Made by a program: the position numbers and the translations under genes. Below the pieces are notes generated by a model. The model saw only the letters and a list, made by a program, of their open reading frames with translations. It was not told the origin of the DNA and did no database searches. Positions 34,408 to 42,196 of a stretch of DNA of 64,000 bases are shown here, in pieces (position 1 is the stretch's first letter; each line of letters begins with the position of its first letter). Source of the stretch: Nitratireductor kimnyeongensis (lineage in GTDB: Bacteria > Pseudomonadota > Alphaproteobacteria > Rhizobiales > Rhizobiaceae); contig NZ_CP078143.1 in NCBI RefSeq assembly GCF_019891395.1, positions 3,671,001 through 3,735,000 on the forward strand, written 5' to 3'.

Positions 34408-34436
34408 TTGAATTGTCACCGCTGCTGCGCCACATA
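34408..34436 (+). promoter_or_regulatory. Putative promoter of hspQ
   Basis: TTGAAT (34408-34413) and CACATA (34431-34436) are separated by 17 bases and lie just upstream of the hspQ ribosome site, leaving a leader of about a dozen bases. TTGAA with a loose -10 is compatible with the heat-shock sigma factor RpoH of alphaproteobacteria, which would suit the gene, but sigma-70 is equally possible. Confidence 0.4.
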
Positions 34437-34454
34437 GGAAGCCAGAGGTATATT

Positions 34455-34787
34455 ATGCAAACTATTGGAACTGCAAAATTTCGAATTGGCCAGGTCGTCC
34501 GCCACCGGGTGTTCGACTTCCGTGGCGTGATTTTCGATGTCGATCCGGAATTCAACAACACCGAAGCCTGGTATCAGGCGATCCCGGAGGAAGTGCGCCC
34601 ACGCAAGGACCAGCCATTTTACCATCTTCTCGCTGAAAACGAGGAGACGGAGTATGTGGCCTATGTCTCGGAGCAGAACCTGATGCCCGACGAATCCGGT
34701 GTGCCGGTGCGGCATCCTCAATTGGCGGAGTTCTTCGTGGAAACCGGTGATGGCCACTACGAGCCACGCGAGCGAATGCACCACTAA
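34455..34787 (+). CDS. hspQ: Heat shock protein HspQ (hemimethylated DNA-binding YccV type)
   Basis: This 110-residue small protein has the YccV/HspQ fold. The family core is present: AKFRIGQVVRHRVFDFRGVI, then VDPEFNNTEAWYQAIP, QPFYHLLAEN and YVSEQNLMPD. In E. coli HspQ is a heat-induced specificity factor for Lon protease and was earlier linked to hemimethylated DNA. The start at 34455 follows AGAGGT and begins where the family does; the frame is open to 34173 but that stretch overlaps the AEC gene. A strong terminator follows, so it is expressed alone. Confidence 0.93.
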   Translation: MQTIGTAKFRIGQVVRHRVFDFRGVIFDVDPEFNNTEAWYQAIPEEVRPRKDQPFYHLLAENEETEYVAYVSEQNLMPDESGVPVRHPQLAEFFVETGDGHYEPRERMHH

Positions 34788-34810
34788 CCCAGACGTTTCC
34801 GCCTCAAACG

Positions 34811-34840
34811 AAAACAGGGCCTCACGGGCCCTGTTTTTTG
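34811..34840. terminator. Bidirectional intrinsic terminator between hspQ and the IalB-like gene
   Basis: ACAGGGCC (34814-34821) and GGCCCTGT (34827-34834) pair around a short loop; six T follow on the plus side and four T on the minus side. It ends hspQ from the left and the IalB-like gene from the right. Confidence 0.9.
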
Positions 34841-34858
34841 TTCAAAGGTGGCGTGAGG

Positions 34859-35485
34859 CTACTCGGCCTTCTTCGCCTTCTCCTGCGCTTCGCGAAGCTT
34901 CTCGGTGAATTCTTCGTTGTTCTTGTTCACGAAGTCCTGAAGCTTCTTCTGCCGATCCTCGATGTCGGACTGCGGCAGCGGGTCACCATCAAAGGCATTG
35001 GTGAAGCCGGAGAGCGTCATCTTGATCGGGTTTGGCTGATTCTGGAAATTGACAGACGTAAGCGTCAGTTCCGAGCCCCGCTTGAAGGAAGCTACCAGCT
35101 GATCGGTCAACGGTGCTTCTGCAATGCAGCGATCCGGCAGGCAGATTGCATAGTCGATCTTCTGCGTCTGGCCACCGTCAATCTGCAGCCCGATGCCGGG
35201 AGGCACCATGCGGCCGGTCGGCACGGTGATCTGGAAAACCTTGCGGTTTACCTTGCCTTTGACCTCGATGAGGCTGACGCCGGTGATCATCTGGCCGGTT
35301 TCTGCAACGAGGACGTTCTGCACGTTGCAGATATCCACGTCTTCCTGTTTGGTGCAGGCCTTGAACCAACCCTGCGGCGGCTGCTGCTGTTGCGCGGCGG
35401 CGACACCAGCTCCGCTTGCGGCCACGCAGGCGGCGCCGGCAAGGGCGAACAGGGTGCGGATTGCTTTCGCGTTCAGGCTTTTCAT
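34859..35485 (-). CDS. Invasion-associated locus B (IalB) family protein
   Basis: This 208-residue exported protein is of the IalB family, first described in Bartonella and common in rhizobia. A signal peptide covers about residues 1-31 (LAGAACVAASGAGVAAA). The mature part starts with QGWFKACTKQEDVDICNVQN, contains paired cysteines (CLPDRC) and ends in a lysine- and glutamate-rich helical tail predicted to form a coiled coil. I chose the start at 35485, preceded by AGAGGAAC; an in-frame ATG at 35530 has no such site. The role is unknown outside Bartonella invasion studies; it is probably an envelope protein. Confidence 0.88.
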   Translation of the reverse strand: MKSLNAKAIRTLFALAGAACVAASGAGVAAAQQQQPPQGWFKACTKQEDVDICNVQNVLVAETGQMITGVSLIEVKGKVNRKVFQITVPTGRMVPPGIGLQIDGGQTQKIDYAICLPDRCIAEAPLTDQLVASFKRGSELTLTSVNFQNQPNPIKMTLSGFTNAFDGDPLPQSDIEDRQKKLQDFVNKNNEEFTEKLREAQEKAKKAE

Positions 35486-35758
35486 ATGGCTCAGTTCCTC
35501 TAAATGCACAGCGCCAGAATATCGATCCATGCGTCACCTGTTGTGAAAATGCGGCGACAGCATGACCCTTGGCCGCGTGTTACACCGCCATGCGGTACGA
35601 ATCCAGCCCGTCAAAGCATTTCGCTGGACTTTGTGACAAGGTGCGGCAAACATCACACGATTTGCCGGATGCCCCAGAAAACCTGCACGGTGTGTTACGC
35701 TCTCCGACGAATCATGGATCCGAAGGGATCCGCATGAGTTCCCGCCAAAGGTGCGCCG

Positions 35759-37591
35759 ATGTCTGCAGCCCTCAAATCCCTTTGTTTTACGCTTCTTGCC
35801 AGCTTTGTCGCTTCCGGTGTGGTTGCAGCGCAGGCAGAACCGGTGCACGGCGTGGCCATGCATGGAACACCGGAGTTGCCGGCGGATTTCCAACACTTCA
35901 CCTACGTGAATCCTGATGCGCCCAAAGGCGGAGGCGTCACCTATTGCGTTGTCGGATCGTTCGACAACCTGAACCCATTCATCCTCAAGAGTATGCGCAC
36001 CACGGCACGGGGCGTGATCGACACGATTTTCGGAAACCTGGTGTTTGAGCCGCTGATGATGCGCTCGGCCGACGAGCCGTTCTCGCTCTACGGGCTTCTG
36101 GCCGAAAACGTGGAGATGGACGAAGCACGCACTTACGCTGAGTTCAACTTAAATCCTGAAGCCACCTGGTCCGATGGTGAGCCCGTCACGCCCGAGGACG
36201 TGCTCTTTACCTACAAGGCTTATACGGAAAAAGGACGGCCGCCCTATTCCAGCCGCATGGCCAAGATCGAGAAGATTGAGAAAACCGGCGATCACAGCGT
36301 GCGCTTCACCTTCAATGACAAAGCCGATCGCGAGTTTCCGTTGATCGTTGCGATGACGCCGATCATACCGAAACACGCCTTCGATATCGATACTTTCGAT
36401 CAGACGACGCTGAAACCGGTTGTCGGCAGCGGCGCCTATCGCATTTCAGAGGTCGAACCCGGCCGGCGGATCGTTTTCTCCCGGAACGCGGATTACTGGG
36501 GAGAAGACATCCCTTCTAAGCGTGGCTTCGATAATTTCGATAAGGTCACGATCGAATATTTCCTGAACGCCAACTCGATGATCGAGGCGTTCAAGAAGGG
36601 CATCTGCTCGGTTTATGCCGAATCCGATCCCGTGCGCCGGCAGCATGGCATTGATTTTCCGGCGGCCCGCGAAGGCAAGGTCGTCAGCGAAACCTTCTCC
36701 AACGGCGTGCCACCAGCCGTCACGGGCTTTTTCTTCAACACACGGCGCGAAAAATTCTCCGATCCCAAAGTGCGACGCGCGCTCGCCAAGCTCTATGACT
36801 TTGGCTGGGTTAACACCAACGTGCTGCGCGGCGAATATGAACGCACGCTCAGCTATTGGCAGGGCTCTCACCTTTCGGCGCTTGGAAAATCTGCGGATGA
36901 TCGCGAGCGCGCCCTTCTTGAACCCTATGCCGACCGCGTGACACCGGATGTCATGGATGGCTCCTACGGGAAAGCCGAAATGGCGGGCTCTCCAATCGGA
37001 CGCAATGAAATGCGTGAAGCGCTGAAGATGCTTCAGGAGGCGGGGTATAGTCTCGAAGGCAACGCGCTGGTGAATGCCGAGGGCGAGGCCCTCACCTTCG
37101 AAATTCTCGTCACATCCGAGGAAGGTGAGAAGCTGGCCGCCGTTTTCCAGCGCGCTTTGAGGAAGATCGGCATCGGTGTTTCGATCCGCTTGCTGGACGA
37201 TTCACAGGCACAGCAGCGCAAGCAGCGTTATGATTTCGACGTCATCATCGCGTCGGTGGGCTTTTCCGGCTCTCTCTCGCCAGGCATTGAACAAATCAAC
37301 CGCTGGGGATCTGCGGCAGCGGAAGCAGAAGGCAGCTTCAACCTCTCGGGTGCTTCCGACCCAGCGATCGATTCCATGATCGACGCGATGCTGAATGCCC
37401 GAAACATGGATGATTACGCTGCAGCCGTACGCGCGCTTGACCGACTGTTGATGTCGGGCGCCTATGTCGTGCCGATGCAGCACGACAGCGACGAGTGGGT
37501 GGCCTACTGGAACGATCTGGCACACCCCGATAAAACACCGCTCTACGGATATCAACTGCAGACCTGGTGGCACAAACCAGACGCTGATTAA
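35759..37591 (+). CDS. Extracellular solute-binding protein (SBP_bac_5, YejA-like peptide-binding)
   Basis: This 610-residue periplasmic binding protein is of the oligopeptide/nickel family 5, closest in plan to YejA, which binds peptides and microcin C. A signal peptide ends near residue 27 (ASGVVAAQAEP). The family opening FTYVNPDAPKGGGVTYCVVG and DNLNPFILKSM are clear, as are ATWSDGEPVTPEDVLFTYKA and RNADYWGEDIPS. No permease or ATPase genes lie next to it; the next gene encodes a DsbA-type protein 10 bases on. It may serve a transporter encoded elsewhere. The start at 35759 has an AAGG ribosome site of moderate quality. Confidence 0.88.
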   Translation: MSAALKSLCFTLLASFVASGVVAAQAEPVHGVAMHGTPELPADFQHFTYVNPDAPKGGGVTYCVVGSFDNLNPFILKSMRTTARGVIDTIFGNLVFEPLMMRSADEPFSLYGLLAENVEMDEARTYAEFNLNPEATWSDGEPVTPEDVLFTYKAYTEKGRPPYSSRMAKIEKIEKTGDHSVRFTFNDKADREFPLIVAMTPIIPKHAFDIDTFDQTTLKPVVGSGAYRISEVEPGRRIVFSRNADYWGEDIPSKRGFDNFDKVTIEYFLNANSMIEAFKKGICSVYAESDPVRRQHGIDFPAAREGKVVSETFSNGVPPAVTGFFFNTRREKFSDPKVRRALAKLYDFGWVNTNVLRGEYERTLSYWQGSHLSALGKSADDRERALLEPYADRVTPDVMDGSYGKAEMAGSPIGRNEMREALKMLQEAGYSLEGNALVNAEGEALTFEILVTSEEGEKLAAVFQRALRKIGIGVSIRLLDDSQAQQRKQRYDFDVIIASVGFSGSLSPGIEQINRWGSAAAEAEGSFNLSGASDPAIDSMIDAMLNARNMDDYAAAVRALDRLLMSGAYVVPMQHDSDEWVAYWNDLAHPDKTPLYGYQLQTWWHKPDAD

Positions 37592-37601
37592 GGCCAAGAA
37601 C

Positions 37602-38279
37602 ATGTCCCTTCCAGTGACCATTGACGTCATATCCGACGTTGTTTGCCCGTGGTGTTATGTGGGGCGTGCGCGCCTGCAGAAAGCGCTGGAGGTCGCGCCG
37701 GAACTGGCGGTCGATATCCGCTGGCGGCCCTTTCAACTCGACCCGACGATACCGCCCGAAGGCAAGAGCCGTCAGGCATATCTGGCGGGAAAATTCGGGG
37801 ACGAAGAACGCATCCGGCAAATGCATGAGCAACTCAGCACAGCCGGGGAGGCAGACGGGATAGACTTCAATTTCGAAGCCATCGAGATCTCGCCGAACAC
37901 GCTCAACGCACACCGCGTCATCCGATGGGCTGCGACCGCCGAACCAGGTGTTCAGGATCTCCTGGTCGGCCGTCTGTTCGCGCTCTATTTCGAAGAAGGT
38001 GCGAATATCGGTGACCCGACCGTGCTCATCCAGGCTGCGAGGGATGCCGGTATGGATGCTGCCGTAGTCGAAACACTACTGGCGACCGATGCCGACAGGG
38101 CTGAGGTGGAGCAGGAGATCGCCACGGCACAGCAGATGGGGGTGACCGGAGTACCCTGCTTCCTGCTGGAAGGCCGCTATGCGGTGGTCGGAGCCCAAGA
38201 ACCGGCCTCGCTTGCCGACGCGATCCGCCAGGTCGCCCAAGCCAAGGCGGACGGCAAGCTCGAGCAAGGCCAGAACTGA
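37602..38279 (+). CDS. DsbA family oxidoreductase (FrnE-like)
   Basis: This 225-residue thioredoxin-fold protein of the FrnE/DsbA type has the active-site pair CPWC (C15 and C18) in SDVVCPWCYVGRARLQ and the cis-proline loop GVTGVPCFLLEGRYAVVGAQ, where a cysteine follows the proline. It has no signal peptide, so it acts in the cytoplasm, as FrnE does in stress-tolerant bacteria. The start at 37602 gives the family N terminus; the longer open frame from 37464 lies inside the preceding gene. It is probably co-transcribed with the solute-binding protein and ends at a hairpin terminator. Confidence 0.92.
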   Translation: MSLPVTIDVISDVVCPWCYVGRARLQKALEVAPELAVDIRWRPFQLDPTIPPEGKSRQAYLAGKFGDEERIRQMHEQLSTAGEADGIDFNFEAIEISPNTLNAHRVIRWAATAEPGVQDLLVGRLFALYFEEGANIGDPTVLIQAARDAGMDAAVVETLLATDADRAEVEQEIATAQQMGVTGVPCFLLEGRYAVVGAQEPASLADAIRQVAQAKADGKLEQGQN

Positions 38280-38296
38280 GGCGGCCCCCGCCTTTT
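38279..38296 (+). terminator. Short intrinsic terminator after the DsbA-type gene
   Basis: AGGCGG (38279-38284) and CCGCCT (38288-38293) form a stem with a CCC loop followed by TTTT. It begins on the last base of the DsbA-type stop codon and overlaps the end of the convergent mfd gene. Confidence 0.7.
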
Positions 38297-41200
38297 AGGC
38301 TGCCTTTTTCTCCACCAGCCGCACGAGCTGCGTCATGATGACGGCAGAGCCGGCAAGACGTTTTTCCGGCGTCGGCCAGTCACGAATGAAAACGATGCTG
38401 TGATCGGGCCGGATTTTTGCCAGCGAACCCTGCTCGCCGATGAAGCGCACGAGCCCGACGGGTTCGGGAAATTCCTGATTGCGGAAATGAACCACCACGC
38501 CCTTGGGGCCAGCGTCGAGCTTTTCCACATTGGCCTTGCGGCACAGCGCCTTGATGAAAACGATCTTCAAGAGGTGTTCAACTTCCTGCGGAAGCGGCCC
38601 GAAACGGTCTATGAGTTCCGCGCCAAAGGCGTCGATCTCTTCGGGTGTCTCCAGCTCTGCTATGCGGCGGTAGAGGCTGAGCCGCAACTGGAGATCCGAA
38701 ACATAGGATTCCGGGATCATGACGGCGGTACCGACCGTGATCTGCGGCGACCAGCCCGTATCGACCGCCTCATCCGATCCCTTCAGTTCGGCAACCGCCT
38801 CTTCCAGCATCTGCTGGTAGAGCTCGTAGCCCACCTCTTTCACGTGACCGGACTGTTCTTCGCCCAGGATGTTGCCGGCACCGCGAATGTCGAGATCATG
38901 ACTTGCAAGCTGGAAGCCCGCGCCCAGCGTGTCGAGCGACTGGAGCACCTTGAGCCGCCGTTCGGCGGTGAATGTGAGCGTCCGGTTGGGCGGCAGCGTG
39001 AAGAGCGCATAGGCCCGCACCTTTGACCGCCCCACGCGCCCGCGCAGCTGATAGAGCTGCGAGAGACCGAAGATATCAGCGCGGTGCACGATCAGCGTGT
39101 TGGCTGTGGGGATATCGAGTCCCGATTCCACGATTGTCGTGGACAGGAGAACATCATACTGCCCGTCGTAGAAGGCGTTCATGATGTCGTCGAGTTCACC
39201 GGGCGGCAACTGCCCGTGGGCGGTGGCTACTTTCAGTTCCGGCACATGCTCTTCGAGAAATGCGCGCACCTCCGCCAGGTCAGAAATGCGCGGCACGACA
39301 TAAAAGCTCTGGCCGCCGCGATAACGCTCGCGCAGAAGGGTCTCGCGAATGAGGAGTGGATCGACGGGAGATATGAAGCTGCGCACTGCCATGCGGTCCA
39401 CGGGCGCCGTAGTGATGAGCGAGAGTTCACGCACCCCAGTCAACGCCAATTGCAACGTGCGCGGGATCGGTGTGGCCGACAAGGTCAAGACATGGATGTC
39501 GGACTTCAGATCCTTCAGCCGTTCCTTGTGCTTGACGCCGAAATGCTGCTCCTCGTCGATAATGAGGAGGCCAAGGTTTTTGAACGAAATCGCGCTGCCC
39601 AGAAGAGCGTGGGTGCCCACAACAATGTCGACCGTACCGTCGGCGATGCCTTTCTTGGTTTCGGAAAGCTCTTTCGAACCGACGAGGCGCGAAGCCTGGC
39701 GCACGCGCAGAGGCAGTCCGGCAAAACGGTCCCGGAACGTCTTGAAATGCTGGCGGGCAAGCAGTGTCGTTGGCACGACGACGGCCACCTGCAGGCCCTC
39801 CATGGCGGCGACGAATGCCGCGCGCAGCGCGACTTCCGTTTTACCAAAGCCCACATCGCCGCAGATAAGGCGATCCATGGGGCGGCCCGAACCCAGATCG
39901 TCGATGACGGCGTCGATGGCCGCCTGCTGATCATCCGTCTCCTCATAGGGAAAACGCGCGGCGAACTCGCCGTAAAGGCCTTCTGGCGGAGCAAGCCTTA
40001 CGCCAGGGCGCATCTCGCGCTCGGCGGCGATGCGGATCAGATGCCCCGCCATCTCCAAAAGCTTCTTCTTGAGCTTCGCCTTCCGCGACTGCCAGGCCAC
40101 GCCGCCCAGCTTGTCGAGCATGGTGTCGGGGCCATCAGAACCGTAACGCGAAAGAAGTTCGATGTTTTCGACAGGCAGGAACAGCCGGTCATCGCCGGCA
40201 TAGCGCAGCTCCAGACAATCATGCGGCGCGCCCATCGCTTCAATGGTCTTGAGACCGACGAAACGGCCAATACCGTGGTCGGCATGAACCACGATGTCGC
40301 CTGCTGAAAGCGTCGCCACCTCCGAGATGAAATCAGAAGCCTTCTTGCGTTTCTTGGCGCGGCGCACCAGCCGGTCGCCCAGAATGTCTTGTTCGCCGAT
40401 GACGGCGAGCTCCGCGGTTTCGAAACCAGCCTCGAGCGGCAGGACGCCGATAGCTGCCTTTTCGGACGGAAGTTTCTCCAATTCCGCCAAAGTATCGACG
40501 CAGACGACATTGCCGAGTTTGTGTTCGGAAAGAATTTGGGAAAGCCGTTCGGCAGAACCGTCACTCCATCCCGCAATCAGCACGCGTTTGCCATTGGCAC
40601 GCAGCGTTCCGATGTGCTTGACCGCGTGATCGAACACATTGGCATTTGGGTCGGCACGCTCCTCTGCAAAATTGCGCCCGGCCACGGCACCAGCATGATA
40701 TATGCGCGCCTTGCTGGTCTCGGGCGTTGCAAAAGGCGTAAAGTGGATTACGCGCCTATCTGCGCCGGCCGCCTTGATTTCCTTCGGGTCGAGATAGAGG
40801 GTATCGGGCGGGACCGGCTTGTATGGCACGGCGCCTCCGAGTTCCGTGCCTTCCATCTGCGTGCGGCGCGCCTCGTAGTGATCCACAATCAGCGCATGCC
40901 GTTCGCCGAGCGCTTCTTCGGCAAGATGGTCGAAAACCATGGGTGCTTCGGGCAGATAGTCGAGCACGCTGTCAAGGCGCTCGTGAAACAGCGGAAGCCA
41001 GTGTTCCATTCCAGCAAAACGCCGCCCCTCGCTGACCGCGCTGTAAAGCGCATCGTCCCGCGAGGGGGCTCCGAAGGTTTCGATGTAGTTGCGCCGAAAC
41101 CGGCTGATGACCTCGGGCGAAAGCGTGATCTCGCTCATGGCCTGGAGCGAGACTTCCTTGCGCTGACCGGTGGTGCGCTGAGTGGCGATGTCGAAGGCGC

Positions 41201-41798
41201 GAATTGATTCGAGCGTATCGCCAAAGAAATCGAGACGCAGGGCCTCGTCCCAGCCGGGCGCGAAAAGGTCGAAAATGCCGCCACGAACTGCATATTCACC
41301 CACGTCGCGCACCGTGGACACACGTTCGAATCCGCTGGTTTCAAGCCGGGTCGTCAACGCTGTCATATCGACCTGGTTGCCGGGGCGGGCGAAAAAGCCC
41401 TGCGTTCCGATCTGTTCTGCCGGTGGCATGCGCTGCAGCAGCGCATTGGCGCTGACGATGACCACGGCACGATGAGGTTTCGTACGGAGTTCCGCCATCG
41501 CGCTGAGGGCGGCAAGCCTGCGCGCTGAGGCGTCGGCACCGGGCGAAACACGGTCATAGGGCAGACAGTCCCATGCCGGCAGATCAAGCACGGGAAGTCC
41601 CGGATCAACGAAGCGGAGCGTATCGATGAGCGCGGGCAAACGCTGTCCGTCACGAAGGACAAAGATGATCGGACCGTTCGGAGTCACCTCTCGCGCGGCT
41701 GCAGCCAGGGCGAAGGCTTCAAACCCGTCGGCAACGCCATCCACTGTGACGGCACCAGCACCTGCATCCGGCAGTTTCAAAGCATTGGTGAGTTTCAT
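38295..41798 (-). CDS. mfd: Transcription-repair coupling factor
   Basis: This 1167-residue SF2 DNA translocase pushes stalled RNA polymerase off damaged DNA and recruits UvrA for nucleotide excision repair. Domains in order are: a UvrB-like N-terminal region (about 1-330), the CarD-like RNA polymerase interaction domain near 495-570 (VVHADHGIGRFVGLKTIE), the helicase with Walker A ICGDVGFGKTEVALRAAF and IIDEEQHFGVKHKERL, the RecG-like TRG region after QLRGRVGRSKV, and the C-terminal TRCF domain. Length is normal. It lies 12 bases downstream of sdhE on the same strand, an arrangement seen in other rhizobia. Confidence 0.97.
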   Translation of the reverse strand: MKLTNALKLPDAGAGAVTVDGVADGFEAFALAAAAREVTPNGPIIFVLRDGQRLPALIDTLRFVDPGLPVLDLPAWDCLPYDRVSPGADASARRLAALSAMAELRTKPHRAVVIVSANALLQRMPPAEQIGTQGFFARPGNQVDMTALTTRLETSGFERVSTVRDVGEYAVRGGIFDLFAPGWDEALRLDFFGDTLESIRAFDIATQRTTGQRKEVSLQAMSEITLSPEVISRFRRNYIETFGAPSRDDALYSAVSEGRRFAGMEHWLPLFHERLDSVLDYLPEAPMVFDHLAEEALGERHALIVDHYEARRTQMEGTELGGAVPYKPVPPDTLYLDPKEIKAAGADRRVIHFTPFATPETSKARIYHAGAVAGRNFAEERADPNANVFDHAVKHIGTLRANGKRVLIAGWSDGSAERLSQILSEHKLGNVVCVDTLAELEKLPSEKAAIGVLPLEAGFETAELAVIGEQDILGDRLVRRAKKRKKASDFISEVATLSAGDIVVHADHGIGRFVGLKTIEAMGAPHDCLELRYAGDDRLFLPVENIELLSRYGSDGPDTMLDKLGGVAWQSRKAKLKKKLLEMAGHLIRIAAEREMRPGVRLAPPEGLYGEFAARFPYEETDDQQAAIDAVIDDLGSGRPMDRLICGDVGFGKTEVALRAAFVAAMEGLQVAVVVPTTLLARQHFKTFRDRFAGLPLRVRQASRLVGSKELSETKKGIADGTVDIVVGTHALLGSAISFKNLGLLIIDEEQHFGVKHKERLKDLKSDIHVLTLSATPIPRTLQLALTGVRELSLITTAPVDRMAVRSFISPVDPLLIRETLLRERYRGGQSFYVVPRISDLAEVRAFLEEHVPELKVATAHGQLPPGELDDIMNAFYDGQYDVLLSTTIVESGLDIPTANTLIVHRADIFGLSQLYQLRGRVGRSKVRAYALFTLPPNRTLTFTAERRLKVLQSLDTLGAGFQLASHDLDIRGAGNILGEEQSGHVKEVGYELYQQMLEEAVAELKGSDEAVDTGWSPQITVGTAVMIPESYVSDLQLRLSLYRRIAELETPEEIDAFGAELIDRFGPLPQEVEHLLKIVFIKALCRKANVEKLDAGPKGVVVHFRNQEFPEPVGLVRFIGEQGSLAKIRPDHSIVFIRDWPTPEKRLAGSAVIMTQLVRLVEKKAA

Positions 41799-41810
41799 CG
41801 ACGTCCCACC

Positions 41811-42089
41811 TCAGCGTCCCTGCGATGCGATGATGCGGCCCCACAAGGGTGTGTCATAATCAGGCGGCACAGGAAGTTCGCCCGTGACCCATTTGAAAAG
41901 GTTGGTATCCGGCACGTTCAAAATGGCTTCGAACTGATCCAATTCATCGTCGCTGAGCCGATCGATCTCGGCATCGGCAAAGCCACCCAGCACAAGGTCC
42001 ATCTCGCGCATGCCCCGGCGCCAGGAGCGCACGAGCGCACGTCGGCGGCGCGGGTCGAGGTCGTGGCTGGAACGGGTGGTGCCTGTCAT
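41811..42089 (-). CDS. sdhE: FAD assembly factor SdhE (succinate dehydrogenase assembly factor 2)
   Basis: This is a 92-residue helical protein of the SdhE/SDHAF2/YgfY family, which promotes covalent attachment of FAD to the succinate dehydrogenase flavoprotein. The conserved segment RSWRRGMREMDLVLGGFAD contains the RGxxE-like core (RGMRE) that touches the flavoprotein. I placed the start at 42089; the frame extends to 42146 without a better ribosome site. It precedes mfd on the same strand and is divergent from recG. The family is small and well conserved, so the call is firm. Confidence 0.93.
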   Translation of the reverse strand: MTGTTRSSHDLDPRRRRALVRSWRRGMREMDLVLGGFADAEIDRLSDDELDQFEAILNVPDTNLFKWVTGELPVPPDYDTPLWGRIIASQGR

Positions 42090-42196
42090 GGTTTCGCTTT
42101 CATGCTCTGCGGCGGTCGGTCGCCCGGGCGGATATAGCGTGTGCATGAGCGTCTGTCAGCCTTGCGTCGGCGAATTTGGGCTTTAATCATGACAGG

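Noticed and set aside
39084..40307. A 407-codon plus-strand frame inside mfd
   Set aside because: It lies antisense within a well-supported gene and is rich in His, Gln and Arg, typical of shadow frames in GC-rich DNA.
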